Of a stretch of 64,000 bases of DNA, positions 36,113 through 44,630 are shown piece by piece. The notes below the pieces were generated by a model, which searched no databases, was not told where the DNA came from, and saw only the letters and a program-made list of their open reading frames with translations. The translations under genes and the position numbers were made by a program. Within the stretch, counting starts at the first letter, position 1. Every line of letters begins with the position of its first letter. The stretch spans positions 2,294,001-2,358,000 of the forward strand of contig WAID01000013.1 in the NCBI GenBank assembly GCA_016584495.1, written 5' to 3'. Source of the DNA: Celoporthe dispersa (lineage: Eukaryota; Ascomycota; Sordariomycetes; Diaporthales; Cryphonectriaceae).

Positions 36113-36637
36113 CTTCCCCAACTTTTGACAGTTTTGTCCCCCCACCCCACTCAACCTTCAGTTCCTCGCGGACTGAACTCATCACTCTTTGACGACCCCG
36201 TCGCCAACACGGATTCACAACAGTCACCATGGCTTCCTCCCAGTACCCCGAGCCTGCCGGCACAACAACATCCTGCGCAACCGCACCAACTGTCCCCACA
36301 GCGACCTTCTGCGCCGCACGAGGACTTTGTCCTGTATCCTCCGGATCACCTTCCGCCACCTAGCCGCTCTGCCAACCAGCCCAGCCGGGCCCACCTGCAA
36401 AGCAATACTCGACAACGGTTCCCCTCATCATCTTCTCGGTCTCCCCTACCACAGGACGAAGCAGCCAGGGCCAGGGCCATCCACCGGCAGTACCTGATAC
36501 GACAGCAGCGCCTCCAGAGCAACCCGATCTACTCGGCATCTGCGCCAGGATCCACTGCCGCCGTCAACAGCCAGCACCGCCGCGCCAACGGTCAACGTCC
36601 GCCTGTTCCTTTGTTCAACAACGGTCCGAACAACAAG
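36113..36637 (+). promoter_or_regulatory. AUG-less in-frame 5' extension of the cpc-1-like reading frame
   Basis: From the stop TAA 36110-36112 to the main ATG the main frame is open for 175 codons with no ATG, yet its translation looks like protein (NSSLFDDPVANTDSQQSPWL, then HEDFVLYPP and DEAARARAIHRQYLIRQQRL). Conserved AUG-less 5' extensions with near-cognate starts have been described for Pezizomycotina cpc-1 genes. Candidates here are TTG 36134 and CTG 36173. Confidence 0.55.
36229..36363 (+). promoter_or_regulatory. Candidate upstream ORF 2 of the cpc-1-like mRNA (44 codons)
   Basis: ATG 36229 sits in a strong start context (gtcaccATGG) and opens 44 codons, starting MASSQYPEPAG and ending at TAG 36361-36363. 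It overlaps the AUG-less extension in another frame and ends 274 nt before the main ATG 36638. Neurospora cpc-1 has a uORF2 of similar size inside its extension, so this is the likely inhibitory uORF. Confidence 0.6.
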
Positions 36638-37457
36638 ATGGAACTAGGTACTACCACCCCTTACCCAGACATGCCTCCTCATCCTCCTCCTCCTCCTCCT
36701 GCCCACCAGCACAGCCCTGACTCACAAATCTCGCCCGCAGACATTGATCTCCCCGACTTCGGCCCCTTCGAGGGCGGGGCTCCGGTCTCAGAGTTCTCCT
36801 CTCCGGCCAACCCGGCATTCGGCCTCGACCTGGGCAGCTCCCTCCACAGCTCCGTCATGAGCGTGTCTCCCACGGAGCTGCTCCTCACGGAGAACCTGAT
36901 GTCTGCCCCGGGCTCCACTGCCCTGACGCACCTGACGACGCCTTCGGGCTACGACACGTCTCCTGCCTTCACCGAGGACTGGAATGCCTCCCCTCTTTGC
37001 CCAGAGCGACTTCGAGGCGCCCCAGGAGTGGCCGTCTCTGTTCCCTGATGCCGAGACGTCCGCACCGGCAGCTCCCGCGCCCGTGTCGGCCGCCCAGGCT
37101 GAGCACTCTCCCTCCGTGGACTCTGAGGACCTTGAGCCTGTCCGGAGGCCCAGCCAGGCACGCAAGCACAGTGCATCCTCTTCTCCGTCTGGTCGTCACT
37201 CGTCTGTGTCTGGGGTGAGCGCTCGCCGACGTGGCAAGCCCCTGCCGCCCATCACCATCGACGACCCCAGCGACACTGTGGGCATGAAGCGCGCCAAGAA
37301 CACCCTCGCCGCCCGCAAGTCTCGAGCGCGCAAGGCGGAGCGCATGGACGAGCTCGAGCGTCAGGTCAGGGAACTCGAGGCGGAGAAGGAGAAGCTGGCG
37401 GCCGAGCTTGCCCACTGGAAGAGCCTAGCTTCTGCCCAGGCCGCCGGCGGACAGTAG
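36638..37457 (+). CDS. cpc-1: Cross-pathway control bZIP transcription factor, cpc-1/GCN4/cpcA type (one indel)
   Basis: Nuclear activator of amino-acid biosynthesis genes, made when uncharged tRNA activates Gcn2. The acidic N-terminal part includes DIDLPDFGPFEGG. A Ser-rich linker carries RRGKPLPPITIDDPSDTVGM, typical of the family. The bZIP is MKRAKNTLAARKSRARKAER with N-x-x-A-A-x-K-S-R contacts, then heptads (LERQVRELEAEKEKLAAELA) to the end. From ATG 36638 it is about 272 aa, close to Neurospora CPC1. At CCCC 36990-36993 the frame slips by one extra base (or two missing), linking DWNAS to LFAQSDFEAPQEW. A possible 93-nt in-frame intron (36648-36740) has all splice signals. The two uORFs and the AUG-less extension upstream fit translational control. 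Confidence 0.9.
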
Positions 37458-38508
37458 AGAGGAAATTTGGGGGCGGGGTAGCGAGAAATAAAAAAAAACA
37501 GGCGCGGAGAGGATGTTTGTCTTTGAATACACGCTCGCAAGAACTGGGAGGATGCGTCTGCCTTGTGTTTCTTTCCTTGGGATGCACCTCCACTTTTTTT
37601 CTGACCATCTATAAATAAGGGGGCAGCAGTATCTGGCACGTCCACGACGTCGGCCTTGATGATACTTTTTCTGCTGCCGGGACTGGACGGGTTCGTTATC
37701 GTGTTTTGCAACTCGACTTCTTTATTTCCCTTCGGCACGAGATCATTCTTAAATCCGCCAGAACATGCACTGGCCATGTTGTTTTTGAGCTATAACAATA
37801 GGATTGTATTCTGATACACACACATGCACGCACGCTGCTGTTCTCCACCTCTGCACCTCGAGTAGTGACTGGACTTGATGACCCTGTATGCTGCTGGTAT
37901 CTGTGTCTTGCCTCGAGACCCATGCTGTCCCCTCTCCCACTGTGGCACACGTAATGAGCAGGTACTCAGGATGGTAGCAGACGATGTAGTTAGTGCAAGG
38001 TAGCGTAGGCATGGAAAATCACCGCCCCAGGACCAAGAGATCAATGGTTGTCGCTATGCAGCAAACAAGCATAATATTTCTTCTACCCCCAGGATGATGG
38101 CCACAGTACGCAGTAGAGGAAGCCGTCGACCCCACTGGCCTCCCGGGCTTGGCGGCATGAAAAGACGGCGCAGGGCGGGGAAAGCACCGGAACTGCGGCG
38201 GAGTTCCGGGTCGATGATTCGGGCGGGCAGGGACGATTGGAACAGTGTTCCTGCTGTGTTTATTTATTTGCTGCCGTGATTCGCTCTTTCCTTCAATCAG
38301 CCTCAGTCTACCTGACTCATCAGACTACAGACCGTCCGCCCGTCTTTTCAACCCAAGAACTGAAGACTTTCTTTTTCCACGTTCAAGAAGCCACCCAGAA
38401 AACAAACCACAACAACACCTTTCAGAGGATTCAAGAAAAGAAGAAGAAAAGACCACCACCGCCTCCCTCCCCAACCCCTCCCCAACCCCCCAAAAAAACA
38501 TCACAACC
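37458..38508. other. Intergenic between bZIP and methyltransferase genes
   Basis: Holds the bZIP 3' UTR and the methyltransferase promoter. The A/C-rich stretch 38395-38508 is a typical fungal leader before the next ATG. No gene seen. Confidence 0.5.
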
Positions 38509-39434
38509 ATGTCGGCGCCTTCAGACAACGAAACCACCGCCAGGGGCTACACGATGGGCTACTCCAGAGCCACCACCGCCTCCCACGCGTCCCGCACCGT
38601 CCACACCGACGCCGCCTTCGTGATCCCCACATCCGACCCCACCACAAGGTCCTCGACCTGGGCTGCGGGCCCGGCACCATCACACTCGGCCTGGCGGGTC
38701 TCATCAGCCCGGCCCAAGGAGGCAGTGTGACGGGCGTGGACGCGGGTCTCGCCGTCATCGAGTCGGCCCGCGCCCTGGCCGCGTCCAGCGACCTCCCTGA
38801 GAGGGCCGTCACCTTCCTACAGGCGGATGTGCTGGCGGCGGAGGACGAAGAAGGGGGCGGGGCGGCGGGCTGCCTTTCCCGGACGGGGCGTTCGACGTCG
38901 TGTTCACCTCGCAGACCCTGATCCACCTCGCGCCCGCACCTGACGCGCCGGCTGCCGCGCTGAGGGAGGTGCGCCGCGTGCTCAGGGGCGATGGCGGGCT
39001 GCTGGCGGCGCGGGACGCGGCGTCCATCACGTGGCACCCTCAACCAGGAGCTACGGCGGTGCTACCACGACAGGCTGTTCTCTGTGATGGCGGGGAAGGG
39101 GAAGGAGGGCGCCGGCGAGGGCGACGGCAGCACGGCGCTGTGCGGGGCGTATATGCAGCGGTATCTCCGCCTGGCCGGCTGGGATGTGGACGATGCGGCT
39201 AAGGTGCAGGTCGGCGGGGGTGCGACGGTGGTGGCCGGGGCGGAGGGGCGGCGGCGGCTGCGGGATACGATGGGCGGCAGGCTTGCTAGAGGGGATGCGT
39301 TTCGGGAGAGCTGGCTGAGGGCCGGGTACACGGATGAGGAGTGTGATGAGACCCGGGCCTTGCTGGACCAGTGGGCGGAGACGGAGGATGCTTGGTATGG
39401 GGCTCTGCAGAGCGAGATCCTTGCCTGGAAGTAG
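38509..39434 (+). CDS. Class I SAM-dependent methyltransferase, UbiE-like (three indels)
   Basis: Rossmann-fold methyltransferase; acceptor substrate unknown. The N-terminus is MSAPSDNETTARGYTMGYSR. Motif I is KVLDLGCGPGTITLGLAGLI, followed by SVTGVDAGLAVIESAR (motif post-I) and FLQADVLA. Motif II is LPFPDGAFDVVFTSQTLIHL, and then come AALREVRRVLRGDGGLLAARD (motif III) and a C-terminal helical part ending ETEDAWYGALQSEILAWK. The layout is that of the UbiE/COQ5-like subgroup common in fungal metabolism. The frame slips at CCCC 38625-38628 (one base missing), in the G-rich stretch 38853-38869 (one missing) and near 39037-39043 (one extra). Net length is then 308 aa. ATG 38509 has a good context (aaccATGT). 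It converges with the next gene. Confidence 0.8.
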
Positions 39435-39504
39435 TGAGAGAGTGGGAGTATGAAGGGATCTGCGATGAAGGAAGAGAAGTGTCAGCACATGTGATAGAGA
39501 GAGA

Positions 39505-39543
39505 GAGAGGGAGAGAAAGAGGGAGAGAAAGAGGGAGAGAAAG
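39505..39543. repeat. GA-rich tandem repeat (agagggagagaa units)
   Basis: Three imperfect 12-bp purine units follow a short GA run, in the 3' flank of the methyltransferase gene. Confidence 0.8.
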
Positions 39544-39606
39544 GTGGTGATGGTGCGAGTAAGGGAGAGGGGAGGGGTCTACTTACTCTAGACAATTGCA
39601 CAGGTT

Positions 39607-40013
39607 TCATATGAGCAGTGAAGAAATGTGGGAGAAAAAAATTATGTGTAGTTCATTCTGTATCTCCTAGTGGACTTGGTTAGAAGAAAAGCCTTCTACA
39701 CGGGGTCCTGGCATCGCTGGCCAGCATGCATGCCAGATCAACAACGGCCTCTACTCGTGTCCGAACCAGAGCCTACCTTGTAGTAGAATCCAGACATGGG
39801 GCACTGCTTGTACAGAGGATAGCAGTCAGGGCAGGGCCCATCGAGCGTCTTGACCTCGAGACACTTGCTCAGGTACCTGGGAGGGCGGGGAATCGGCTGC
39901 GGCGGGGGCTTGTCAAAGACGCTGAACTCGAGGCAGCGGATCTTGGTGTGGCCGCAGGCCTTGTGGAAGAAGGGCCTGGAGGCGTTCTTCTGGACGTGCA
40001 TCTTGTCCATCAT
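39607..40013 (-). CDS. Small Cys-rich hypothetical protein with a possible zinc-binding pattern
   Basis: No named family recognised. The first exon (40013-39777) encodes 79 aa with ACGHTKIRC (C20, H22, C27), a Pro-rich spacer (PPPQPIPRPP), KCL (C51) and GPCPDCYPLYKQCP (C61, C64, C71). This CxH..C..CxxC layout recalls small fungal proteins that bind zinc. After YYK a donor gtaggc, branch site tctaac and acceptor cactag define a 110-bp intron (39667-39776). Exon 2 then adds 19 residues and stops at TGA 39607-39609, for 98 aa in all. Without splicing the frame ends at 39738. It is tail-to-tail with the methyltransferase. No signal peptide. Confidence 0.55.
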
Positions 40014-40668
40014 TTTTACCTTGTTTTTTTTCTTTTTTTTTCCCTTTCCCTCTCCTTCTTTTTCTCTTTATATTTTCCTAGGATCCGAAATCAGGGGTTG
40101 TGTGTTGTGGTGAAGCGCGGTGTGTGTGTGTGTGTGTGTGTTTTGCGGGTTCCCGTTGCTCTTGTTCAGCCCCGAGGGATAAAGGTGAGAGAAGAGAGGG
40201 GGAAGAGAAAAAATGTTGGGTAAGATGGGGATCTCTGTGCAATGTTTATTATGTATGCCATGATCACGGTGTTACGGTAGATGCATTGTTTGTGGTTGGT
40301 TTCTCCCAAGTGTTGCTGTCCGTTGTTATAGTACAACCTGCGGTGGTACCTGACCGGATATATGTACCACCACCCTGTTTCCAAACCCCACTGGAGAAAC
40401 CCCTTTGTTACACTTGGATAACGGAGATGAGGTTGAGCTTGAAAAGAAGGGGCAGAGAACAATGTGTCGGAAAAATGTCATTGAGCAAATGTGCTTTGTG
40501 GTCTCGAGCCTCCGTTGTTCCTCGACAGCCGGAAGTTCACACCTTTCACCGGGCACACCGGGGCCAGCAACCATAAACTCACATCGTGATTGAGTAGAGA
40601 AAAAGGTATACATAAAAACCAAAAAAAAAAAAACACAAAGAAAAACAAATAAAGTGCGGGTTCTTCCA
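40014..40668. other. Intergenic between Cys-rich protein gene and hydrolase gene
   Basis: Promoter side of the Cys-rich gene, pyrimidine-rich at 40020-40080, with a GT run (40121-40141) and a short inverted repeat ggtggtac...gtaccacc (40342-40372). No gene seen. Confidence 0.5.
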
Positions 40669-41741
40669 TTATCCCCTCAGGTGTGCAGCAAACCACGCAA
40701 TAGCCTGGTCCTCGCGCCGCCGACGCTCTGCCTCGCCACATCCCGCAGCGAAAAGTCGGCCCGCACACAGAACCCATGGCCACAGCCCTCATACTCTTTG
40801 ATCTCGCCCCTCTCCCTCCAGGACGCGCCCGAGCTCGTCCGAGACCGCAGGCACCCTGATGTGGTGGTCCCCGTCGGGCACGGCTAGGGATAGGGGACGG
40901 TGACGCGCTCGAAGTCGCGCGGGATGTCGAGCATGCTGGGGTGGCCGGCGAAGGCGGCGTCCAGGTAGGGCTTTCCCCTCGGCTGCTGCGGCGGGGCGGT
41001 CGTAGTTCTCCTCGTGGGTGAGGAGGAGGGTGTGCTTGCCGCCCCAGCAGAAGCCGGCCACGCCGATCGGGGGAGCGTGGTGCCCTCGCTGCTGCTGCGG
41101 AGGGCCTCGAAGAAGGTCTTGACCGTGGGGAAGGTCTTGCTGTGGTGATTGAAGTAGAGCCAGGGGAGGAAGGCGTATGCTACCCAGAAGGCGTGGTATC
41201 TTTTTTGTTTGTTTTTGGGTCCAGATGATATAAGTCAGCCAACACGATGATGAAGAGAGAGTCTCGGAGGGGTTTTTTTTTTTTTTTTTTTTTTTGGAGG
41301 AGGAGGAGCTACATTTCACTCACGGTTTGGATAGGTAATTTCCAGGACTCAGGAGAGCCCTCATGGAATCAAGCATCCAGCTCGGCGCGGACCGGCCTGT
41401 GAAGAAAGAGACATTGTATCATGTGTCAGAAGATGACAATAACCAGGAACCTCCTCACATCCTCCTGTCCCCCAGGGAGGTCGTAAGACCCCGCTCACCC
41501 AGCATAAAGTCGGGCACATAGACCCCATACCCCCCCCTTCTTTTTGGCATACGGAGTCGGCCAGGAGCCTGCTGTTGACAAACTCGACCCCCAGGGCGTC
41601 CGTGATGATGACGATGATGGCCCTGGGCTGCACGCCGTCCTCGGGCTCGGCGACGTAGGTGTCGAGGCTGTGAAGCTTGATCAGCCTGCCCCTGGGCGTG
41701 CCGTCATGCTGGTGGCCGGAGAAGCAGTCTGGACAGGACAT
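40669..41741 (-). CDS. Dienelactone-hydrolase-like alpha/beta hydrolase (two introns, several indels)
   Basis: Cytosolic alpha/beta hydrolase of the DLH family; the natural substrate in fungi is usually unknown. The N-terminus is MSCPDCFSGHQHDGTPRG, then TYVAEPEDGVQPRAIIVIIT. The nucleophile motif is GVAGFCWGGKHTL (Cys, as in true DLH). A DGDHHIRVPAVSDELG segment supplies the acid region, and EYEGCGHGFCVRAD contains the catalytic His. The product ends EDQAIAWFAAHLRG. Introns are 41397-41498 (gtgagc..acag) and 41200-41323 (gtgagt..aaag, containing an A-tract). The frame slips near 41549-41559, at the C8 run 41530-41537, GGGGG 41069-41073, 40972-40974 and 40885-40896, and more loosely near 40700-40810. 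The product should be about 280 aa, stop TAA 40669-40671. It is divergent from the DUF885 gene. Confidence 0.82.
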
Positions 41742-42719
41742 GATAGGTGCTGTGAGGATATCCTGCAGAGATGACGTGGAGGGGCGTTTCCTCTCTGACA
41801 AGGCCTTGATGTGCGAGGGTATGATTATTCTGAATTATGATTGTTATTTTTCCTTTCTTTTTTCTTTCCATCTAGCGTTTGGAGAATATTATCTAAACTT
41901 GGTTCGTCGGTGTAGATTTGGCCGGCGGCTTACACAACGAGCCGAGGGGGTAATATAGCGTGGTTCCGGCGTCACCCCGCCTAGATTCCGTATTTATGAT
42001 TGATGTGTATGTGTGAGAGACGGTGAGACTGAGTGAGAAAAGAAGGTTAGTCTAATTTATGGGCGCAATGCTCTGGGGGCTGCATTTCTGCCCTGGCGCT
42101 TCGCCCATTACTCGCCCGCAGTTAAACTGATAGGCCCAGGCCACTGTAGGTCTGGAAGTGTGTATGCATGGTCTCTTTTTTTCTTTCTTTTTCTTCTTCT
42201 TACTTTTTTTTCCCCCTCTTCAAAACCTGAGTATTTTCTTTTCTCTGGATTAGTCTCTTCATACATCTATCTACGAGGATCCTGCAATGCATCACCTGTC
42301 TTGCTTCTGTTAACATTCATCGTGGTATTCCTCCCAGGAGTTTTCTTTGTCTGATAAATCATACTAGCATGCCGTTACTCGAAGGAGAAAAAGACAAAGA
42401 CTTGTTTATGTATTGTTACTTTTTCTCACAAAAAAAAAAAAAAAGGTCCTCCAGACCACCCTCGGCGATCGGAATCCATCTGGCTGTGTACTCAAGTGTT
42501 CATCATGTACGTCCCAGCAGCATGTGATTGCCGGAATTCGCCGTGGGACCCTGCACTTAGAAACTCTGTACGATGATTGACCGATAAGAGCCAGGTCTCA
42601 GAATCACTACTTACGACCTCGGATGCATCCTCTCACCCCGCCCGGGTGAATGATCCAGAAGACCTCCTCCGTATTGTTCACCCCGCAACATCTTGCTCCT
42701 CGACTTGACCCGCCATAAT
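41742..42719. other. Divergent intergenic region (hydrolase / DUF885)
   Basis: About 1 kb, probably holding both promoters. Contains pyrimidine-rich DNA (42170-42245) and an A-run (42430-42444). No gene seen. Confidence 0.5.
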
Positions 42720-44630
42720 ATGTCTGCCACATCGGACAGCAGCCACGAGGCAGTGCCCAGCGAGGCGGGTGGCCACCGCTGGGATGATCACGACCAGGGC
42801 GCGGACTTCCTGGAACACGAGGAGGCTCTAGGTGCAGGCTGGGAGGATGTCGGGCTGCCTTCCAGCCAGCGCCTGCACCTGCAGGCTCCACAGGGCTCCG
42901 CGCAGCCGGGCACCAGAGATAACCTCAGCATGCCGGACTGGATCGGCCGGTTTGCAGCCGACGAGGAGGACCTCAAGACCTTCTGGAGCGTCACCTTCTC
43001 GCGCCAGCGGCACAAGGCTCTCTCCGAGTTCTACACACACGAGCTCACAGCCCTCGCAGAGGCGACGCCCTCCTTCGACGCCCTCGACCGGGAGAGCCAG
43101 GTCGACTACCTCCTGCTGCAGAACTACCTCCAGAGGAGCCTCCGCCGCGCGAGGCTCGAGGCCAGGCGGGACTGCGACGCCGCGCCCCTGCTGCCGTTCG
43201 CGCCGCCGCTCATCACGCTGTGCGAGGCCCGACAGGCGTGCCGCTTTGACGACCTGGACCCGAAGCACGTCGCTGCCGTCATGCACGATGCTGCGGCCAG
43301 CGTGCTCGAGACCAAGGCCCGCATTTTGTCTGGCAGGCTGTAGGTGAGCAGGGAGGCGGCCTACCGGGCGATCAGGAACACAGAGGGGCTCCTCGGGCGG
43401 CTGGCCGACCTGTACAGCTTCTTTCGGGGCTACGAACCCTCGTTCGACTGGTGGGCCCAGGCGCCCTACTCGCGCCTCACCGACGCCCTCAGGTCTCTCG
43501 TGCCCATCATCGCCACAAAGCTGGCAGGCATGCGGGCGCACGACGACGACGACGACAACACGAAGGACGAGATCATCGGCGAGCCCATCGGGAGGGCAGG
43601 CCTGCTGGTCGAGCTCGAGGCCGAGATGATCCCCTACTCGCCCAGGAGCTCCTCGCCATCGCCCACCAGAAATACGAGTGGTGCGAGAGGGAGATGAAAA
43701 GGCGGCCTCGGCGCTGGGCTTCGGCGAGGACTGGAAGGCCGCCCTCCGCCACGTGCAGAGCATCTACGTCGAGCCGGGACAGCAGCCACAGCTGGTCAAA
43801 TCCCTCGTCGACTCCGCGGCCTCGTACGTCAAGCGCCATGACCTGGTGACGGTCCCGCCCCTGGCCGAGAAGACGTGGCGCATGTTCATGATGACGCCCG
43901 CGGCGCAGAAGGTGAACCCTTTCTTCCTCGGCGGGCCCAGCATCATCGTCTCGTACCCGACGGCGTCCATGGCCCACGCCGACAAGCTGATGAGCATGCG
44001 CGGCAACGGCCCGCACCTGTCCAAGGCCACGGCCTTCCACGAGATGATCCCGGGCCACCACCTCCAGCTCTTTGTCGGCGCCCGCTCCCGCCCCTACCGC
44101 CGCTCTGTTCGACACGCCCTTCTACACCGAGGGCTGGGCCATGTACTGGGAGCTCGTGCTCTGGGATAGAGGTGACTTCTTCACCAGCCCGGAGGACCAG
44201 GTCGGCACCTTGTTCTGGCGCATGCACCGCTGCGCCCGCATCCTCTTCAGCATCCGCTTCCACCTGGGCCTGCTGACGCCGCGCGAGTGCGTCGACCTCC
44301 TCGTCGACATGGTCGGCCACGAGAGGGCCACCGCCGAGGGCGAGGTGCGCCGCTCGCTGGCCGGGGAGTACGGGCCCCTGTACCAGGCCGGCTACTTCCT
44401 GGGCGCCATGCAGCTGTATTCCCTACGAAAGGAGGTCGTGGAGGAGGGCCGCGCCGGCGAGAAGGAGTTTCACGACGTGCGTCCTGGCTGCGAACCAGAT
44501 GCCCATCGAGCTCCTTCGGGCCCTGGTGCTCGGGGAGAGGCTGAGCCGGGACTATAAGAGCAAGTGGAAGTTTTATGATGGTGACCTGTCGGGTTTGTCC
44601 CTGGGAAGGAGGCTGGTGATGCGGCAGTGA
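42720..44630 (+). CDS. DUF885 predicted metallopeptidase (in-frame TAG and four indels)
   Basis: Member of the DUF885 family, bacterial-type predicted zinc peptidases also found in fungi. The metal motif is FHEMIPGHHLQL, followed by the family's second motif FYTEGWAMYWEL. Other matching parts are YLLLQNYLQRSLR, YSRLTDALRSLVP and RALVLGERLSRDYKSKWKFY near the end. No signal peptide is evident. ATG 42720 starts MSATSDSSHE. TAG 43341-43343 interrupts a continuous frame (ILSGRL-stop-VSREAAY). One base is missing at CCC 43641-43643 and at AAAA 43697-43700, and one is extra near 44096-44103 and 44478-44484. Allowing for these gives 636 codons to TGA 44628-44630. The motifs are intact, so this is either sequence error plus one nonsense change or a young pseudogene. 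Confidence 0.82.

Noticed and set aside
42828..43763. 311-codon frame on the - strand
   Set aside because: Antisense of the DUF885 gene; GC-rich codon bias keeps it open, and it has no domain.
23601..44630. A secondary-metabolite gene cluster (permease, dioxygenase, methyltransferase, hydrolase)
   Set aside because: No backbone synthase, wide spacing, and housekeeping-type genes in between.
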